This document shows, piece after piece, positions 61,439 through 64,000 of a DNA stretch of 64,000 bases. The notes under the pieces are model-generated. The model was not told the DNA's origin. It searched no databases and saw only the letters and a list, made by a program, of their open reading frames with translations. The position numbers and the translations under genes were made by a program. The DNA lies in NCBI GenBank assembly GCA_031272185.1, contig JAISUG010000069.1:1-64000 (forward strand), given 5' to 3'. Source of the DNA: Lachnospiraceae bacterium. Its GTDB lineage: Bacteria; Bacillota; Clostridia; Lachnospirales; Lachnospiraceae. How positions within the stretch are numbered: the stretch's first letter is position 1; the number at the start of each line of letters is the position of its first letter.

Positions 61439-62665
61439 ATGGGCAACACAATTTTCGAAGGCGTAAAGGTACTGGACTTTACGAACAACGCAGCCGGTCC
61501 GCTGACCGCTTCGCTACTGGCGGATTTCGGCGCCGATGTCATCAAGATCGAGCGTCCCGTCGTGGGCGATGACGTCCGCGGGTTCGCCCCGCGCATCGAA
61601 GGGGAGTCAGTGCCGTTTTTGTGGCTGAACCGCGGCAAGAAGTCCGTCGAGATCGCCATGGACGACCCGGATGGCCAGGAGATTATCAAAAAGATGATCG
61701 AGACGGCCGACGTGCTGGTGGAGTCTTTCCGCCCCGGCGTCATGAAGAAATTCGGGCTGGACTACGAGAGCGTCACCCAGATCAACCCGCAGATCGTCTA
61801 CTGCTCCATCTCTGCTTTCGGCCAGGACGGCCCCTATTCCAAGAAACCCGGCTATGACCTGATCGCCCAGGCCCTCAGCGGGCTCATGGACATCACAGGC
61901 GACCCTGCCGGCCCGCCCGTCAAGCACGGCTCCATCATGGGCGACTACATCGGGGCCCTGAATGGCTTCGGCTACATCTCCGCCGCCATGTACCACAAGA
62001 AATGCACCGGCGAAGGCCAGCACGTGGACGTCAGCCTGTGCGACGGCCTGATCACGTTCAACAACCTGATCGAACCGTCCCGGGTCATGAAAAACCCCAC
62101 CCGCACCGGGAACCACAGCTTCTCCCTCTGCCCCTACGGGATGTTCGAGGGCAAGGAAAAACCCGACGGGGAGCGCCAGTTCATCATCGTGTGCGCCCCC
62201 ACCAACAACCTTTGGACCAAGGTCTGCAAGGTGGCCGGCCGGCCGGAGATGGCGGAAAAACTCGACTCCGCCCAGAAGCGTATCAGCAACCTGGACCAGG
62301 TCATCGACGTGATCAATGGGTTTGCGAAGCAGTACGACGACATCCAGGATGCAGTGAAAATCCTCGAAGAGAACGGCATCCCCTCCTGCAAGGTGCAGAC
62401 CACCCTGGACGTCATCAAGGACCCGCACTTCCTGTACCGCGGCTCCGTGATGCAGCTGGAGACCACGCCCACGCTGAAAGCCAAGGGCATCCCCGCCATC
62501 ACCGCCCGCGGGCCATGGGTCAAGCTCTCCAAGACGCCCTCCAACCCCAAGGGTGCGCCGGCGCTGGGGCAGAACAACCACGACGTGCTCGAAGCCTACG
62601 GATACACCAAGGAAAAGATCGACGAGCTGGAGAAGAAGTGGGCCGACAAGGTCAACGCCAAGTAA
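61439..62665 (+). CDS. Family III CoA-transferase (CaiB/BaiF), copy 2
   Basis: 408 residues from ATG 61439 (ACGGAGG upstream). GVKVLDFTNNAAGPLTASLL, ADVIKIERPVVGDDVR, LNRGKKSVEI, VLVESFRPGVMKKFGLDYE and the catalytic Asp in GSIMGDYIGALNGFGY (about 165-175). It hands CoA to the imported acid. It is only distantly similar to the copy at 44649, so a different substrate is expected. Confidence 0.93.
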   Translation: MGNTIFEGVKVLDFTNNAAGPLTASLLADFGADVIKIERPVVGDDVRGFAPRIEGESVPFLWLNRGKKSVEIAMDDPDGQEIIKKMIETADVLVESFRPGVMKKFGLDYESVTQINPQIVYCSISAFGQDGPYSKKPGYDLIAQALSGLMDITGDPAGPPVKHGSIMGDYIGALNGFGYISAAMYHKKCTGEGQHVDVSLCDGLITFNNLIEPSRVMKNPTRTGNHSFSLCPYGMFEGKEKPDGERQFIIVCAPTNNLWTKVCKVAGRPEMAEKLDSAQKRISNLDQVIDVINGFAKQYDDIQDAVKILEENGIPSCKVQTTLDVIKDPHFLYRGSVMQLETTPTLKAKGIPAITARGPWVKLSKTPSNPKGAPALGQNNHDVLEAYGYTKEKIDELEKKWADKVNAK

Positions 62666-62727
62666 CAAGTCGGCATTACGGGCGCATGTTAGTTTCATGA
62701 CACTGCCGCCCCTATGTAGCAAGGAGA

Positions 62728-62806
62728 TTCGTGTGAAAGAACCGCGCCACTTCTTTCATCACTATTTGTGCCGTCGGCGTCAGAGGCGGAATGGAGATTC
62801 TTATGG
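62728..62806 (+). repeat. Dispersed 79-base element, copy B, 5' of the hydroxyacyl-CoA dehydrogenase
   Basis: Ungapped match (71 of 79) to 32732-32810. Both hairpins are kept, and a change in hairpin 2 leaves a G-U wobble (CCGTC against GGCGG). GGAG and the ATG at 62803 at its end serve the dehydrogenase gene, so here the element is a real 5' leader. Confidence 0.85.
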
Positions 62807-63672
62807 ATGTAAAAGACATTAAAAAGGTATGTATTGTGGGCGGTGGCCAGATGGGCCGCCAGATCGGCTTGGGCTGCGCCATCAACGGGTTTGACACTTA
62901 CGTGACGGATACGATCCCCGCCACGGTGGACGCGGTGGCGGCATGGTCCGCCACATACCTGGCGGAGCGGGTCGCCAAAGGCAAGATGACCGCCGAAACC
63001 CAGGAGACCGCGCAGTCGCATTTCTTCCCCGTCAAGACATTGGAAGAGGCGGCAAAGGGCGCGGACCTGGTGATCGAGGCCATCATAGAGGAGAAGACCG
63101 CCAAGCAGGAACTGTTCAAAAAACTCAACGGCATCGTGTCCAAAGACACGATCATCGCCACCAATTCCAGCTTCATGGTTTCGTCCATGTTCGTGGACTG
63201 CGTGGACAACCCCTCCCGCCTGGCGAATTTCCACTATTTCAACCCCGCCTTGGTCATGAAGCTGATCGAAGTCGTGCAGGGGCCCCACACCTCGGAGGAG
63301 ACGGCCCAGACACTCCTGGCATTCGGCAAGGCCAATGGCAAGACACCCATCTGGGTGAAAAAGGAAATCGACGGGTTCATCGCCAACAGGCTGCTGCGCG
63401 CCATCACCAACGAGGCGTGCTGGCTGGCCGAGGAAGGGTATGCCAGCCCCCAGGACATTGACACGGCCGCGGAAAACGGGCTCAATTACCCCATGGGGCC
63501 ATTCCGCCTCCTCGACTTCACAGGCCTGGACATCTCCTACCTGTCCCGCAAACGCCAGTTTGAGGAAACAGGCGTGAAGAGCCCTGGGTTTGCCCTCTTC
63601 GAGGAAAAATACAAAGCCGGGGAACTGGGCCGCAAGACCGGCAAAGGTTTTTACGAATATCCCAAGAAATAA
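62803..63672 (+). CDS. 3-hydroxyacyl-CoA dehydrogenase
   Basis: 289 residues from ATG 62803 (GGAG 6-7 bases upstream; ATG 62791 would overlap the ribosome site). NAD-binding VGGGQMGRQIG near the N-terminus, EAIIEEKTAKQELFKKL, the catalytic His in ANFHYFNPALVMKLIEVV (about 140) and IDGFIANRLLRAITNEA. It oxidises (S)-3-hydroxyacyl-CoA to 3-ketoacyl-CoA with NAD+, next after the crotonase step. Standard length for the monofunctional 3HBDH type. Confidence 0.94.
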   Translation: MDVKDIKKVCIVGGGQMGRQIGLGCAINGFDTYVTDTIPATVDAVAAWSATYLAERVAKGKMTAETQETAQSHFFPVKTLEEAAKGADLVIEAIIEEKTAKQELFKKLNGIVSKDTIIATNSSFMVSSMFVDCVDNPSRLANFHYFNPALVMKLIEVVQGPHTSEETAQTLLAFGKANGKTPIWVKKEIDGFIANRLLRAITNEACWLAEEGYASPQDIDTAAENGLNYPMGPFRLLDFTGLDISYLSRKRQFEETGVKSPGFALFEEKYKAGELGRKTGKGFYEYPKK

Positions 63673-63810
63673 ACACTGCACATGCCGCGCGGGGCGTCCC
63701 CGCCCCACGCTGCATAGGACGCACGACAGCCTGCGAAGGGTGGCTTGAGTGCAATCAACGGGCGCGCGGCGGGGGAGCCCGCTGCGCCCAACTTAGGAGG
63801 ATATGGGTAT

Positions 63811-64000
63811 ATGGGAGCTCTGAGTCTGTTTGGCATGCTTCTGGGTGTCATAGTATTCGTGCTGCTGGCCTTCAAGGCCTTCAACCTGCAGCTTTCTGCC
63901 TTGATCGCATCTGTCGTGATGCTCATTTTCGCCGGTTCCATCACCTTAGGGTCCGGTGACGCCGCCACGACCTACTTTGGTATCGATGCGGTGTACCAAG
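63811..64000 (+). CDS. GntP-family permease, N-terminal part (runs off right edge)
   Basis: 63 residues visible from ATG 63811 (AGGAGG about 10 bases upstream): MGALSLFGMLLGVIVFVLLA then FKAFNLQLSALIASVVMLIF. It is close to the start of the GntP permease at 47655, so it is probably a second hydroxy-acid permease serving this operon. The remainder is outside the window. Confidence 0.75.
   Translation, partial: MGALSLFGMLLGVIVFVLLAFKAFNLQLSALIASVVMLIFAGSITLGSGDAATTYFGIDAVYQ

Overview
The window looks like the chromosome of a GC-rich anaerobic Bacillota of the class Clostridia. This is inferred from strong AGGAGG-type ribosome sites, TTGACA/TATAAT promoters with 17-base spacers, Etf proteins resembling the electron-bifurcating type, 2-hydroxyacyl-CoA dehydratases, a CooC/CooT-type nickel kit and lipoprotein signal peptides. 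No rRNA, tRNA, phage, transposase or CRISPR array was seen. The content is dominated by CoA-ester catabolism of organic or amino acids, with matching transporters. The substrate cannot be named from sequence alone.

Layout. 1-10 kb: a partial XRE regulator, a two-gene cell-envelope operon (a 1376-residue VWA protein and a 743-residue surface protein), a heparinase II/III-family protein and an AAA-ATPase remnant. 10-20 kb: an acyl-CoA gene set, mostly on the minus strand (KAS III-like enzyme, family I CoA-transferase, hydrolase, SDR reductase, thiolase, MaoC hydratase, acyl-CoA dehydrogenase, EtfB, EtfA), with a TetR regulator inside it. 21-26.5 kb: a complete LIV-type ABC importer (livH-M-G-F plus binding lipoprotein). 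26.5-35 kb: housekeeping and orphan genes (two lipoproteins, RmuC, a membrane protein, a Lys/Ala/Thr-repeat protein, a TraX-family protein, an EF-G paralogue). 35-44.5 kb: a minus-strand module with two 2-hydroxyacyl-CoA dehydratase subunits, a CooC-like ATPase, the dehydratase activator, a tiny membrane protein, a truncated acetyl-CoA-synthase (CdhC/AcsB) beta-like protein, a His-rich protein, CooT and a large acyl-CoA dehydrogenase. 44.6-54.5 kb: a family III CoA-transferase, SSS and GntP transporters, an acyl-CoA dehydrogenase, a second EtfAB pair and an Old Yellow Enzyme/dienoyl-CoA reductase. 55-64 kb: a PrpR-like sigma-54 activator, two crotonase-fold enzymes, a DASS-type transporter, a second family III CoA-transferase, a 3-hydroxyacyl-CoA dehydrogenase and a second GntP permease that runs off the end.

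How it fits together. Transporters bring in acids. CoA-transferases activate them. The dehydratase (with its ATP-driven activator), crotonases, dehydrogenases with EtfAB, thiolase and KAS III-like enzyme then process the CoA esters. The 52-60 kb part reads as one sigma-54 regulon. Three good -24/-12 promoters lie at 54728, 58316 and 58620. A 15-base palindrome occurs twice beside the activator gene and once between the two divergent promoters at 58 kb, as an enhancer site would.

Two things stand out. First, nickel-handling proteins and an acetyl-CoA-synthase-like protein without a complete A-cluster sit inside a 2-hydroxyacyl-CoA dehydratase operon. Second, many intergenic gaps carry a different tandem or direct repeat, usually just downstream of a stop codon and often with a period near 70 bases. 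In addition, a 79-base element with conserved hairpins occurs at two distant places and ends at an ATG both times.
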